Below, in pieces: positions 1 to 8,518 of a stretch of 64,000 nucleotides of DNA. The notes beneath the pieces are model-generated. The model searched no databases and had not been told where the DNA came from. It saw nothing but the letters and a program-made list of their open reading frames with translations. Source of the DNA: CANKJK01 sp964400405 (GTDB lineage Bacteria; Acidobacteriota; Vicinamibacteria; Vicinamibacterales; UBA2999); contig CAYNUO010000008.1 in assembly GCA_964400405.1 (NCBI GenBank), positions 4,426-68,425 of the forward strand. The letters run 5' to 3'. How positions within the stretch are numbered: the stretch's first letter is position 1; every line of letters begins with the position of its first letter. A program made the translations under genes and the position numbers.

Positions 1-1886
1 GCGGCGCCGCGCCACCTTCCGGCACAGCGACCCGATTTCCCTTTCGAGATTCCGGACGCCCGCCTCCCGCGTGTAGCCCCGGATCACCTGGCGGACACCC
101 GCGTCGGTGAAATGGATCTGTTCCGGCGTCAGTCCGTGGTCGGTGACCTGCCGCGCAATCAGATGCGACAACGCGATGGCCAGCTTCTNNNNNNNNNNNN
201 NNNNNNNNNNNNNNNNNNNNNNNNNNNNNNNNNNNNNNNNNNNNNNNNNNNNNNNNNNNNNNNNNNNNNNNNNNNNNNNNNNNNNNNNCCGTGGTCGGTG
301 ACCTGCCGCGCAATCAGATGCGACAACGCGATGGCCAGCTTCTCCTCCTCGGTGTAGCCGGGGATCTCGAGCACTTCCATGCGGTCGCGCAGCGCGGGCG
401 GCACCGGGTCGAGCACGTTGGCCGTCGTGATGAAGAGCACCTCCGACAGGTCGAACGGCACGTCGAGGTAGTGATCCCGGAACGTCGAGTTCTGTTCCGG
501 GTCGAGTACTTCGAGCAGCGCCGACGCCGGGTCGCCCCGGAAGTCCGCCCCGAGCTTGTCGATCTCGTCGAGGATGAACACCGGGTTGCGTGATTCCGCC
601 CGGCGCAGACCCTGGATGATCTGGCCTGGCAGCGCTCCGATGTACGTGCGCCGGTGCCCGCGGATCTCGGCTTCGTCCCGCATGCCGCCAAGCGAGACGC
701 GGACGAACTTCCGGCCGAGCGACTGCGCGACCGAGCGCGCGAGCGACGTCTTGCCCACGCCCGGAGGGCCGACGAGGCACAGGATCGGCCCCTTCATGCC
801 CGGGTTGAGCTTGCGGACGGCGAGGTACTCGAGGATGCGGTCCTTGGGCTTGTCGAGACCCGAGTGGTCCGCGTCGAGCACCGCCTTGGTCTTGGCGAGG
901 TCCACGACTTCCTGCGTCCGCGTCTGCCACGGCAGCGCCACCAGCCAGTCGAGATACGTCCGGGCGACGGTGTACTCGGCCGCGGCCACAGGCATGCGCG
1001 ACAGGCGGCCCAGCTCACGGAGCGCTTCCTTCTCGACGGCCGGCGGCATGCCGGCGGCCGTGATCTTCTCGCGGAGCTCCTCGGCCTCCTTGGTCTGATC
1101 GTCGCCCTCGCCCAGTTCCTTCTGGATGGCCTTGAGCTGCTCGCGGAGGAAGTACTCCCGCTGGTTCTTGCCCACCTCCGACTGCACCTGGGACTGAAGC
1201 TTCGAGCCGAGCTCCAGCACCTCGAGTTCCTTGACGAGGATGCGGTTCAGCGCATCGAGGCGGGCCCGCAGGTCGAGCGTCTCGAGCACTTCCTGCTTCA
1301 CCGCAGTCGACATAGTGCTGAGGCTCGACGCGATGAAGTCCGCGAGGCGGCCGGCGTCGGCGATGTTCGCGGCCAGCGTCTGCAGGTCGTCCGACAGCAG
1401 AGGCGACAGCGAGACCACCTGCTGGAAGTTCCCCTTGATGTTCCGCAACTGGGCGTCGATCTCCAGCCGGTCCTCTTCGCGGACGACCTCGGGAACCTGT
1501 GCGACACGCGCCTTCAGATACGGCTGGCTCTCGATCAGTTCGGTCAGCGTGACCCGGCCGAGGCCCTGCACGATGAGGCGCAGGCTGCCGTCAGGCAGCT
1601 TGAACATCTTGTGGATCTGGCTTGCCGTGCCGACATGGTGCAGATCAGCCTCGCCCGGCTCATCGACGGCCGGGTCGCGCTGCGTGAACACACCAATCAC
1701 CTTGCCGGCCGACATGGCTTCGTCGATCAGCTTCACCGAGCTCTCACGCGCCACGGCGAGCGGCATGAACGAATTCGGAAACAGCACCGTGTCCCGCAGC
1801 GGAAGGATCGCCAGGACGTCCGGGATCTCCACCGAGGGGTCGGGCGGGGAAAAGTCTTCGATCGAGAGTTCGTCGTGGTCGCTCAC
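1..1886 (-). CDS. lon: ATP-dependent protease Lon, 5' part (interrupted by gap, truncated by window)
   Basis: Cytoplasmic AAA+ serine protease that degrades misfolded and regulatory proteins. Visible in order are the N-terminal LON substrate-binding domain (about residues 20-210), a coiled-coil linker, and the AAA+ module with Walker A GPPGVGKTS near residue 370 and Walker B FILDEIDK. The start is GTG at 1886 behind a strong AGGAGG ribosome binding site. A 100-N gap at 189-288 breaks the frame. The 55 bases on either side of it are identical, so the true sequence is continuous when the copies are merged, and the frame then runs to base 1 within the AAA+ lid (a stretch reading VTDHGLTPEQIHFTDAGVR). 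The C-terminal protease domain with the Ser-Lys dyad lies outside the window. Family identity is certain from the motifs. Confidence 0.95.
189..288. other. Assembly gap (100 N) flanked by identical 55-base copies
   Basis: Exactly 100 N. Bases 134-188 and 289-343 are the same 55-base sequence, both inside lon. The copies behave as an unmerged contig overlap, not as a biological repeat: joining them restores the Lon reading frame with no missing residues. Confidence 0.95.
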
Positions 1887-1970
1887 GGCATGACCTCCTG
1901 CGCGAGCGGAGGCCGCACGCGGTGGTATTTCCAGATTACCTGATGGACGGAGGGGCCTTGCGGAAGGGGC

Positions 1971-2008
1971 GGGAGAAAACGGCTGGACCGCTTATACGCG
2001 GCCCAGCC
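1971..2008 (-). terminator. Rho-independent terminator after the DksA-type gene
   Basis: An 11-bp stem (1981-1991 with 1998-2008, one mismatch) has a 6-base loop and, read on the minus strand, is followed by GTTTTCT. It lies 17 bases past the stop codon of the gene at 2025-2480 and upstream of lon, so the two minus-strand genes are probably separate units or partly attenuated. Confidence 0.65.
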
Positions 2009-2024
2009 GGACGAACACAAACGC

Positions 2025-2480
2025 TTAGTTGGCCATGTCGTAGAACAGGCCGGCCGAGCCCCGCCGCTGCGCAAGGATCCGCTCGCGCTGGGCCGCCGTC
2101 TCACGCGCCTCCTCGCAGTCCTTGCAGCGGACGGCGAAGGGCAGGGCGCGGAGGCGCGGCGCAGCGATTTCGTCGCCGCACTCGAAGCAGTTGCCGTAGA
2201 GGCCGTCGTCGAGCCGGCGCAGCGCCTGGTTGACCTTGTTCAGGGTCTCGGACTTCATCTGGATGAGCGCGAGCTCGATGTCGTCCTGGATGTCGATCTC
2301 GGAGCTCTCGCCCTGATCCGCGACGTCCCGCTCGCGTCCGCCTTCACCGCGCACGTCCCGCATCTTGCCCTGCATCTCGCTGAGCAATTCCTGACGGCGG
2401 TGCTCGAGCATCTTCTTCAGCTCGGCGTAGCGGCTGGAACGGGTGTCGGTCCTGGTAGCGGTGGCTTTCTTGGTCGCCAT
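2025..2480 (-). CDS. TraR/DksA-family zinc-finger protein
   Basis: A 151-residue DksA/TraR family protein, expected to bind the RNA polymerase secondary channel and modulate transcription, often together with ppGpp. The N-terminal half is a charged coiled-coil hairpin. The C-terminal C4 zinc finger is C-X2-C-X17-C-X2-C (CFECG ... CKDC). An acidic patch (GESSEIDIQDDIELAL) sits in the linker. The start is ATG at 2480 behind GAGGA. A bifunctional (p)ppGpp enzyme is encoded 1 kb away on the same strand, a thematically fitting neighbour. The family also contains short DksA paralogues with other roles, so the symbol is left blank. Confidence 0.88.
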   Translation of the reverse strand: MATKKATATRTDTRSSRYAELKKMLEHRRQELLSEMQGKMRDVRGEGGRERDVADQGESSEIDIQDDIELALIQMKSETLNKVNQALRRLDDGLYGNCFECGDEIAAPRLRALPFAVRCKDCEEARETAAQRERILAQRRGSAGLFYDMAN

Positions 2481-2852
2481 GATGTCCTCGCGGTTCTGAA
2501 TTCGCTCGCTCTAAAGGGCTCTGTCGGGCCGATCTTTAGCAACCGACGTGCCAGGTCTTTGCTCTGGCGTGGTGTCAATAAACCCTGGTGAATTAGACGG
2601 AAACAGGCCCTGGGCTGCCCCATTTCGGTTCATGATTCATCAGTTGATGACGTGAAGCTAGTCCGAAATTAGACACTCTGATGATTTTCAGACACACACA
2701 TCAAATCAAAGTTACACACCTATAGACGCCCGAATGACCCCGTCGGCCGGGTCGCACGTCGAATTTCCCGGCGAGACGGGCCTGCGTGCTAGAATCAGCA
2801 GTTCTTGCGGGCCCGGCGTCGTGACTTCCGGGCCACAGACAGGGGATGTGTC
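2481..2852. promoter_or_regulatory. AT-richer divergent regulatory region between the DksA-type gene and rpmB
   Basis: This 372-base stretch contains no gene I can support. Its middle (about 2620-2730) is clearly AT-richer than the surrounding DNA. It holds small dyads (for example TCTGA/TCAGA at 2677-2692), a minus-strand TTGACA at 2573-2578 with no convincing -10, and an extended -10 box near the rpmB side, listed separately. It presumably drives both divergent units. Confidence 0.5.
2787..2795 (+). promoter_or_regulatory. Candidate extended -10 promoter for rpmB-ridA
   Basis: TGCTAGAAT is an extended -10 (TGnTANNNT) about 58 bases before the rpmB start. No good -35 is visible, which an extended -10 can tolerate. 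This is inference from sequence only. Confidence 0.4.
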
Positions 2853-3062
2853 GTGGCGAAGCGATGTGATGTGTGTGGGAAGGGGCCTGTGGCCGGTCGA
2901 ACGGTGTCGCATGCCCATAACGTGGGCCTCCGGCGGTTCGAGCCGAACCTGCAGTCGGTTCGCGCGGTCGTGAATGGCGCGACCCAGCGGCTTCGCGTGT
3001 GCACGCGCTGCCTGCGTTCGGGCAAGGTCGTCAAGGCCGCCCGCGTGACCAAGGTCGCGTGA
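2853..3062 (+). CDS. rpmB: 50S ribosomal protein L28
   Basis: A 69-residue L28, a structural protein of the large ribosomal subunit. The start is GTG at 2853 (MAKRCDVCGKGP), chosen over upstream frames because it has an AGGGGA site 7 bases upstream and matches the family N-terminus. Two CXXC pairs (CDVC near the N-terminus, CTRC near residue 50) mark the zinc-binding C+ form of L28, whereas many bacteria carry zinc-free forms under zinc limitation. The TGA stop overlaps the next start in a GTGA tetranucleotide, so it is probably translationally coupled to the RidA gene. Confidence 0.95.
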   Translation: MAKRCDVCGKGPVAGRTVSHAHNVGLRRFEPNLQSVRAVVNGATQRLRVCTRCLRSGKVVKAARVTKVA

Positions 3063-3442
3063 GCGAACTGGTTGCCATCGCGCCAGCGGACGCACCGGCA
3101 GCCATCGGACCGTACTCGCCCGCCATCACGGCGGGTCCGTTCGTCTTTCTCTCCGGCCAGATCCCGCTCGATCCGTCAACGGGAGAACTGGTCGCCGGCG
3201 ACGTCGCCGCGCAGACCGAGCAGGTGATGAAGAACCTCGCCGCGGTGCTCCGCGCGGCGGGCACCTCGCTGGATCGCATCGTGAAGACCACGATCTACCT
3301 GGCGGACCTCGAGGACTTCGGGGTCGTCAACGGCGTGTACGGACGGTTCGTCGGCACGCCGGCGCCGGCCCGCGCAACGGTCCAGGTCGCCCGCCTGCCG
3401 CGCAACGCCCGCGTCGAGATCGACGCGATCGCGCTGCGCTAG
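3059..3442 (+). CDS. RidA family reactive-intermediate deaminase
   Basis: A 127-residue RidA/YjgF/UK114 protein. Members hydrolyse reactive enamine/imine intermediates released by PLP enzymes such as threonine dehydratase and act as cytoplasmic trimers. Recognisable features are the IGPYSPAI N-terminal motif, GQIPLDP, and the C-terminal RATVQVARLP segment carrying the conserved active-site Arg. The GTG at 3059 overlaps the rpmB stop by four bases, giving the right family N-terminus (SELVAIAPADAP). The gene converges on the RSH gene, with 15 bases between the stops. Confidence 0.93.
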   Translation: MSELVAIAPADAPAAIGPYSPAITAGPFVFLSGQIPLDPSTGELVAGDVAAQTEQVMKNLAAVLRAAGTSLDRIVKTTIYLADLEDFGVVNGVYGRFVGTPAPARATVQVARLPRNARVEIDAIALR

Positions 3443-3457
3443 CGCCTTCCCGCCCCT

Positions 3458-5623
3458 CTACATCCGCACCGCGCGTTCGACGGCGATCACGCCGTCGATG
3501 CCGCGCAGCGCCCGTATCACGCGGTCGAGATGCTTCACGTCGCGGATCTGCACAGTCATGTCGATCCGGGCCCGGCTCTCGTCGTCGGTCTGGGCGTCCA
3601 TTCCCGTGATGTTCGTGTCGATCTCCGAGACCCGCGCGCTGATCGCGGCGAGCATGCCCTGCCGGTCCTCGACCTGCATCGTCAGGCGAACGGTGTAGGC
3701 CGCCTGGTCCGCGGTACCCGCATCCCATTCGACGTCGATCTGCCGTTCGGGGTCGATCATCAGGTTCAAGACGTTGGTGCAGCTCGCGGAATGCACTGAC
3801 ACGCCCTTGCCGCGCGTGACGTAGCCGACGATGCGCTCCCCGCGAATGGGGTTGCAGCACCGGGCGCGCGTGACCAGCAGGTCGTCCACGCCTCGAACCT
3901 TGATGCGATCCGGCGAGCCGGTGTCCGCCCGCGGGCGCCGGATGGGTTGGCCGTTCGGGTCGAGGAGCCGCTCCTTCAGGACCTCGGCGGGCGCGGACTT
4001 CTGCAGCACCGTGCGCGCCGAAATCTTCCCGTAGCCAATGTGCGCGAGCAGCTCTTCGGGCTTGCTGGCGCCGTACTCGGCGGCGAACGCGGCGAAGCCA
4101 GGGCCCTCGAGCAGCGTCTTCGGATTGAGGTCGAAACGCCGCGCCTGCTTCTCGAACAACCGCCGGCCCAGCTCGACGCTGCGTTCACGCTCCTCGGACT
4201 GGAGGACGTGCTTGATCTTGCCGCGCGCGCGTGAAGTGACCGCAAAGCTCAGCCAGTCCCGGCTCGGCCGGTGTCCGGGCTGCGTGAGGATCTCGACGAT
4301 GTCGCCGTTCTTGAGCGGGGTGCGGAGCGGGACCATCTTGCCGTTCACCCGTGCGCCGACGCACTGGTGGCCGACGTCCGTGTGGATGGCGTAGGCGAAG
4401 TCGACCGCGGTTGACCCGCGCCGCAGAGACCGCACCTCGCCCTTCGGCGTGAAGAGATAGACCTCCTCCGGATAGAGGTCGACCTTCAGGTTCTGCAGGA
4501 ACTCCTGCGGATCCCGGATCTCCTGCTGCACTTCCAGCAGCTGACGCATCCACTGGAAGTAGTGCTCGTCGCGGTGCTCGCCGACGCGGCCTTCCTTGTA
4601 CTTCCAGTGCGCGGCCACGCCGTCCTCGGCCCGATGGTGCATCTCCTCCGTGCGGATCTGCACTTCGAACGGGAGACCACGGTCGCTGATCACGGACGTG
4701 TGGAGCGACTGGTACCCGTTGGGCCGGGGCATCGCGATGAAGTCCTTGAACCGGCCGGGCACGGGCGACCACGTCTGGTGGATGATGCCGAGCGCGCCAT
4801 AGCAGTCCTTGACCGACGCCGTGATGATGCGCAGCGCCACGAAGTCATAGACCCGATCGAGGTCGATGTTCTGCCGGATCAACTTGCGGTGGATGCTGAA
4901 GAGACGCTTGATGCGGCCATCGATGCGGACGACGTGCACGTCCGCGGCGCGCAGCCGATCCGCCACGGTGCGCTGCAGCGACGTCATCGCTTCCTCGACG
5001 TCGCGGCGACGCGCCTCGACGCGGCTGCGGAGGCTCTCGTAGGCGTCGGGCTCGAGGTGCTGGAACGCCAGCTCCTCCAGTTCGTTCTTCAGCTTGCTCA
5101 TGCCGAGCCGGCTGGCGATGGGCGCGAAGATGTCGAGCGTCTCCTGCGAGATACGCCGTTGCCGCTCTTCCGGGAGGTGGCCCAGCGTCCGCATGTTGTG
5201 CAGGCGGTCCGCCAGCTTGACGAGGATGACGCGGATGTCGTCCACCATCGCCAGGAGCATCTTGCGGAAGCTCTCGGCTTGACGCTCCTCGCTCGACGCG
5301 AAGTGGATGGCCGAAATCTTCGTCACGCCGGCCACGACATGGGCCACCTCGGCACCGAAGAGCTCCGCGACCCGGTCGGACGTGACGTGGGTGTCCTCGA
5401 CTACGTCGTGCAGCACGCCGGCCGCGACCGCGACGGCATCGAGCCGCATGTCAGCCAGGATTGCCGCGACCGCGACCGGGTGCATGAGGTAGGGCTCACC
5501 GGACTGGCGGAGCTGCCCTTCGTGCCCGTCGGCGGCGAACGCGTACGCGCGCCGGACGAGGTCCAGGTCCGCGGGCGACCCGTACTCGCCAAGCTTGTCG
5601 AGGACGCGCTGGAACGTCACCAT
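3458..5623 (-). CDS. Bifunctional (p)ppGpp synthetase/hydrolase (RelA/SpoT homologue)
   Basis: A 721-residue long RSH enzyme that makes and degrades the stringent-response alarmone (p)ppGpp. In order: an HD hydrolase domain with H48, H72-D73 and E76-D77 (HDVVEDT), so hydrolase activity is likely intact; a synthetase domain with RVYDFVALRI; a TGS domain (VYLFTPKGEV); a helical/zinc-finger region with conserved RCCNP; and a C-terminal ACT domain. The ATG at 5623 (MVTFQRVLDKL) gives the usual family N-terminus and length; the frame is open further upstream without a better start. Read in the minus direction the nearest -10-like box is TATGAT at 5693-5698. Because both halves look active it is Rel/SpoT-type and not a hydrolase-dead RelA. 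Confidence 0.95.
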   Translation of the reverse strand: MVTFQRVLDKLGEYGSPADLDLVRRAYAFAADGHEGQLRQSGEPYLMHPVAVAAILADMRLDAVAVAAGVLHDVVEDTHVTSDRVAELFGAEVAHVVAGVTKISAIHFASSEERQAESFRKMLLAMVDDIRVILVKLADRLHNMRTLGHLPEERQRRISQETLDIFAPIASRLGMSKLKNELEELAFQHLEPDAYESLRSRVEARRRDVEEAMTSLQRTVADRLRAADVHVVRIDGRIKRLFSIHRKLIRQNIDLDRVYDFVALRIITASVKDCYGALGIIHQTWSPVPGRFKDFIAMPRPNGYQSLHTSVISDRGLPFEVQIRTEEMHHRAEDGVAAHWKYKEGRVGEHRDEHYFQWMRQLLEVQQEIRDPQEFLQNLKVDLYPEEVYLFTPKGEVRSLRRGSTAVDFAYAIHTDVGHQCVGARVNGKMVPLRTPLKNGDIVEILTQPGHRPSRDWLSFAVTSRARGKIKHVLQSEERERSVELGRRLFEKQARRFDLNPKTLLEGPGFAAFAAEYGASKPEELLAHIGYGKISARTVLQKSAPAEVLKERLLDPNGQPIRRPRADTGSPDRIKVRGVDDLLVTRARCCNPIRGERIVGYVTRGKGVSVHSASCTNVLNLMIDPERQIDVEWDAGTADQAAYTVRLTMQVEDRQGMLAAISARVSEIDTNITGMDAQTDDESRARIDMTVQIRDVKHLDRVIRALRGIDGVIAVERAVRM

Positions 5624-5768
5624 GGACTGTCCAAGGGTTCCGTTGCGGCGCCGGACGACCCGGCCCGCAGGAAGAACTGAGGAGTGGGTGCCATCATAGC
5701 AACTCCGGGTGGAGCGATGCGGCACCCGCCCGGCGGGAATTTCGGCGTTTCGGGGCCAGAAACGTGCC

Positions 5769-5798
5769 TTGACTCGCTGGAAACCGGGTCACTATACT
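5769..5798 (+). promoter_or_regulatory. Sigma-70 promoter for the TPR lipoprotein gene
   Basis: TTGACT (5769-5774), an 18-base spacer and TATACT (5793-5798) are a close match to the vegetative consensus, 34 bases before the ATG at 5833. The gene also has an AGGGGG site, so this unit has a conventional leader. Confidence 0.75.
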
Positions 5799-5832
5799 GA
5801 CGCGCTTGCGGCACTACTTAAGGGGGCTAACG

Positions 5833-6783
5833 ATGCGGAAGTTTTCGGTCTCAACCTGTGCGCTGATTGCCGGGTTGGGCATGCTGGTGACCGGCTGCGG
5901 CCAGGTCGACATGCTGAAGTCCCGGCTGGCGTTCAAGGATGCCAACGGGCTCTACCAGGCGCAGGACTACCGGGGCGCCATGGCGAAGTACAAGGAAGCC
6001 CTCGAGCTGGACGCCGCGACCACTGGTCCTGCGGGTGCCTACTTCTTCCTGGCGAACAGTGCCGACAACCTGTTCCGTGCTGCCCGGAAGGGTGAGCCGG
6101 CCAATGACCAGCTGCTGACGGATGCGGTGGCCGGGTATCAGAAGGCCGCGGAGAGTTCCGCCGACCCCAAGATCAAGAAGCTCGCGCTGGAGTTCCTCGT
6201 CGCGGCCTACAACAACCCCGACAAGCTGAACGACCCGGGTCAGGCCGAGCCGATCCTGCTCCGGATGATCGAGCTGGACCCGAAGGACACGGCCAACCTG
6301 TTCGCCCTCGCGAAGATCTACGAGGACAGCGGCAACTACGAGCAGGCCGAGCAGATGCTGACCAAGGCGAAGGAGACCTCGCCGAACGAACCCTCGGTCT
6401 ACATGCAGCTGGCGGGCTACTACAACCGCCAGGGTGAGTTCGACAAGACCATCGACGCGCTGCAGCAGCGCGCGGCGAGGGAGCCGAACAACCCGGAGGC
6501 GCACTACACGATCGCCACCTACTACTGGGACAAGGCGTATCGCGACTTCCGCCTGAGCGACGCGGACAAGAAGAAGATGGTGCAGACCGGCGTTGACCTC
6601 GTGGACAAGGCGCTCTCGATCAAGAGCGACTACGCCGAAGCGATGGTCTACAAGAACCTGCTGCTCCGCCTGCAGGCAAACCTCGAGAAGGACCCGGCCC
6701 GGCAGCAGGCGCTGCTGAAGCAGGCCGACGCCCTGCGGGACCAGGCGCAGGACCTTCGCAAGAAGCAGCAGGCCGGCGCCTAG
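5833..6783 (+). CDS. TPR-repeat lipoprotein
   Basis: A 316-residue protein, probably a lipoprotein anchored to the periplasmic face of a membrane. The signal peptide ends in a lipobox LVTGC (Cys near residue 17). The rest is a run of tetratricopeptide repeats (for example ALAKIYEDSGNYEQAEQML, EAHYTIATYYWDKAYRDF), ending in a Lys/Gln-rich helix. TPR scaffolds mediate protein-protein contacts; no enzyme motif is present and the partner is unknown. The ATG at 5833 is preceded by AAGGGGG and a good promoter, and followed by a strong terminator, so the gene is a single unit. Confidence 0.85.
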   Translation: MRKFSVSTCALIAGLGMLVTGCGQVDMLKSRLAFKDANGLYQAQDYRGAMAKYKEALELDAATTGPAGAYFFLANSADNLFRAARKGEPANDQLLTDAVAGYQKAAESSADPKIKKLALEFLVAAYNNPDKLNDPGQAEPILLRMIELDPKDTANLFALAKIYEDSGNYEQAEQMLTKAKETSPNEPSVYMQLAGYYNRQGEFDKTIDALQQRAAREPNNPEAHYTIATYYWDKAYRDFRLSDADKKKMVQTGVDLVDKALSIKSDYAEAMVYKNLLLRLQANLEKDPARQQALLKQADALRDQAQDLRKKQQAGA

Positions 6784-6809
6784 GCCCCGGCAGACCGCGG
6801 AATTTATGA

Positions 6810-6841
6810 GGGCCGCACCTGACGGGTGCGGCCCTTTTTTT
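6810..6841 (+). terminator. Rho-independent terminator after the TPR lipoprotein gene
   Basis: A perfect 10-bp GC-rich stem (6810-6819 with 6825-6834) and short loop are followed by seven T (6835-6841), 27 bases past the stop codon at 6783. Confidence 0.92.
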
Positions 6842-6909
6842 CCGCCTCGAGTCCCGCGACTTACAAGGACGGCTGGACCTCGGACAGTCCGTAAACCTCC
6901 TCTGGCGGA

Positions 6910-6915
6910 TACAAT
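6910..6915 (+). promoter_or_regulatory. -10 box (TACAAT) close to the response-regulator start
   Basis: TACAAT ends 10 bases before the ATG at 6926, and no Shine-Dalgarno sequence is present. Transcription would begin within a few bases of the start codon, giving a leaderless or near-leaderless mRNA. Confidence 0.5.
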
Positions 6916-6925
6916 CAGTTCATCC

Positions 6926-7396
6926 ATGGTGGGCGAGACCCCTCTGCCGGCGGAGCCTGCTCCGGTCGTCCTGGTTGTGGACGACGACGAGCCGATTCTG
7001 CGCATTCTCGGCCAGTGGGTGACGCGGCTGGGCTATGCGCCCAGGACTGCGGACTCTGCCGAGGCCGCCATCGCGGAACTGGAGAACGGGGGCATCGACG
7101 TCGCGCTCTGTGACATCCGGATGCCAGGCAAGGATGGGATCTGGCTCGCCAACCAGATTCGGGAGCGGTTCGCATCGGTCGCCGTGGTGCTGGTCACCGG
7201 GATGGACGAACTGGACGCCTCGTTCACGCTGCGCCCTGGCATCGTCGGCTACGTCACCAAGCCGTTCGAGCGGGACGCCATCTCCGGCGCCCTCAAGATG
7301 GCCCTCCGGTGGCGCCAGGAAGCGACACCCGCTCCCCAGGCCCAGGAGTCGCTGTTCGATATCGTCGAACGCTGGGAGCCCGCAGAGCAGTCCTGA
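6926..7396 (+). CDS. Single-domain response regulator
   Basis: A 156-residue CheY-like receiver protein. The acidic pocket (VVDDDEP), the phosphoacceptor Asp in ALCDIRMPGKDG, the conserved Thr in LVTGMD and the Lys in YVTKPFE are all present, so phosphorylation should be possible. No output domain follows: after the receiver there are only about 25 residues. It therefore probably acts by protein-protein contact or in a phosphorelay. No histidine kinase lies nearby, so its partner is elsewhere. The ATG at 6926 fits the TACAAT box just upstream; earlier in-frame starts would add a low-complexity tail over the preceding terminator. Confidence 0.88.
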   Translation: MVGETPLPAEPAPVVLVVDDDEPILRILGQWVTRLGYAPRTADSAEAAIAELENGGIDVALCDIRMPGKDGIWLANQIRERFASVAVVLVTGMDELDASFTLRPGIVGYVTKPFERDAISGALKMALRWRQEATPAPQAQESLFDIVERWEPAEQS

Positions 7397-7461
7397 CGAC
7401 CGTCCCCGGACGGCGGGCGTCAGCGTGATGCCACGGCGGGGCGCCCGGCAGCCTCACCCCG

Positions 7462-7496
7462 AAAAGAAAAAGGGGCCTGGCCACTGGCCAAGCCCC
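7462..7496 (-). terminator. Terminator of the tonB-exbB-exbD-exbD operon
   Basis: An 11-bp stem with one mismatch (7472-7496) is followed on the minus strand by TTTTTCTTTT (7471-7462). It lies 38 bases beyond the stop of the last exbD. Confidence 0.88.
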
Positions 7497-7533
7497 TCAA
7501 AGTTCCGGTCGAACCGGGTCGGCGCCGTCCGAG

Positions 7534-8001
7534 CTACTGGCCAGCCGCGGCGGCGGCAGCCTTCTTCATCCCGTCCGTCACGATACCGACCTTCTCCACA
7601 CCAGCGCCCTTGGCGGCGTCGATGACCTCGACGATGTCGCCGTAGCGCAGTGTGCCGGCCGCTGAGATGAACATCGTCTTGTCCTTGCGCTCTTCGAAGA
7701 TGCCACGCAGCTTCTCCTGGAGCTCACCGATGGTCACGTCCTGCTTGTTGACCGCGATCTTCCGGTCCGCGCTGTACTCCAGCACGATCTGGCTGATGTC
7801 CGGCGCGGCCTTCGTCGCCTGCTGCGTTTCGGCCGGCAGGTTGACGTCCACGCCCTTCTGAGAGAGCGGCAGGGCCGCCATGAAGATCACCAGGAGCACG
7901 AGCAGCACGTCGATCATCGGCGTGATGTTCATCTCGGAGGTGGCGGCCGGCGTCTTGGCCGTGAAGACCTTGTCTGCGCCGTGATGCTTGTGAGCGGACA
8001 T
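7534..8001 (-). CDS. ExbD/TolR-family biopolymer transport protein (second copy)
   Basis: A 155-residue ExbD/TolR protein of the proton-driven energy-transducing complex. A short cytoplasmic N-terminus precedes one membrane helix (about residues 27-45) starting with NITPMIDVLLVLL, which includes the family's proton-pathway Asp. A periplasmic domain follows, ending in an Ala-rich tail. It is the last gene of tonB-exbB-exbD-exbD, two bases after the other exbD. The two ExbD copies differ in the helix (LVIFMAALPLSQKG here, LIIMMIVAPMLQKG in the other), so they are not a recent duplication and may form a heteromeric channel. Confidence 0.92.
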   Translation of the reverse strand: MSAHKHHGADKVFTAKTPAATSEMNITPMIDVLLVLLVIFMAALPLSQKGVDVNLPAETQQATKAAPDISQIVLEYSADRKIAVNKQDVTIGELQEKLRGIFEERKDKTMFISAAGTLRYGDIVEVIDAAKGAGVEKVGIVTDGMKKAAAAAAGQ

Positions 8002-8003
8002 GG

Positions 8004-8432
8004 CTACTTCCCTCCGCCGGTCGTCTTCTTTTCCGTGATCAGGCCCATATCCTCGACGCCTGCCGCACGAGCTTCGTCCATGGCATCCATGACGGCGCCG
8101 TACGGGGCGTCCACATCGGCCTTGATGTAGAGCAGCTTGACGGCCTTCTCTTCCAGAGCCTCTTCAAGCTTGCGGCGCAGATCCGACATCGGCACCATGA
8201 CGGAATCGACGTAGACCGCGCGGTCGGCGGTGACGCCGAGCACCGTCTGGTCGTCCGTTTCCGGCTTGTCGCTGCTGTTATCCGCGACGGGCAGCTTGAC
8301 GGGCACGCCCTTCTGGAGCATCGGTGCCACGATCATCATGATGATCAGGAGCACCAACATGACGTCCACGAGTGGCGTGACGTTGATTTCGGATTTGACG
8401 GCCCCTTCCTCGCCGCCGACAGACATACTCAT
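8004..8432 (-). CDS. ExbD/TolR-family biopolymer transport protein (first copy)
   Basis: A 142-residue ExbD/TolR protein. The membrane helix begins at INVTPLVDVMLVLLIIMM with the conserved Asp; the periplasmic domain ends in a Gly/Lys tail. It couples the proton motive force with ExbB to move TonB. It sits between exbB and the second exbD in a minus-strand operon and starts at ATG 8432 (MSMSVGGEEGAVKSEINVT). Confidence 0.92.
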   Translation of the reverse strand: MSMSVGGEEGAVKSEINVTPLVDVMLVLLIIMMIVAPMLQKGVPVKLPVADNSSDKPETDDQTVLGVTADRAVYVDSVMVPMSDLRRKLEEALEEKAVKLLYIKADVDAPYGAVMDAMDEARAAGVEDMGLITEKKTTGGGK

Positions 8433-8518
8433 CGGTATCGCTCCTGGGATGTGCGGTTAGAGCGGCCGGAGCGCGCTGGCAGGTTGGCCAGCCGCCCCGG
8501 CTCGCAACATCCGGATGA

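Noticed and set aside
134..343. 55-base direct repeats at 134-188 and 289-343 (and at 39566-39620/39721-39775) as biological duplications
   Set aside because: Both pairs flank exactly 100 N and have identical length; merging restores the reading frames, so they are assembly overlaps.
2573..2578. Minus-strand TTGACA as the -35 of the DksA-type gene
   Set aside because: No acceptable -10 hexamer lies 16-18 bases downstream.
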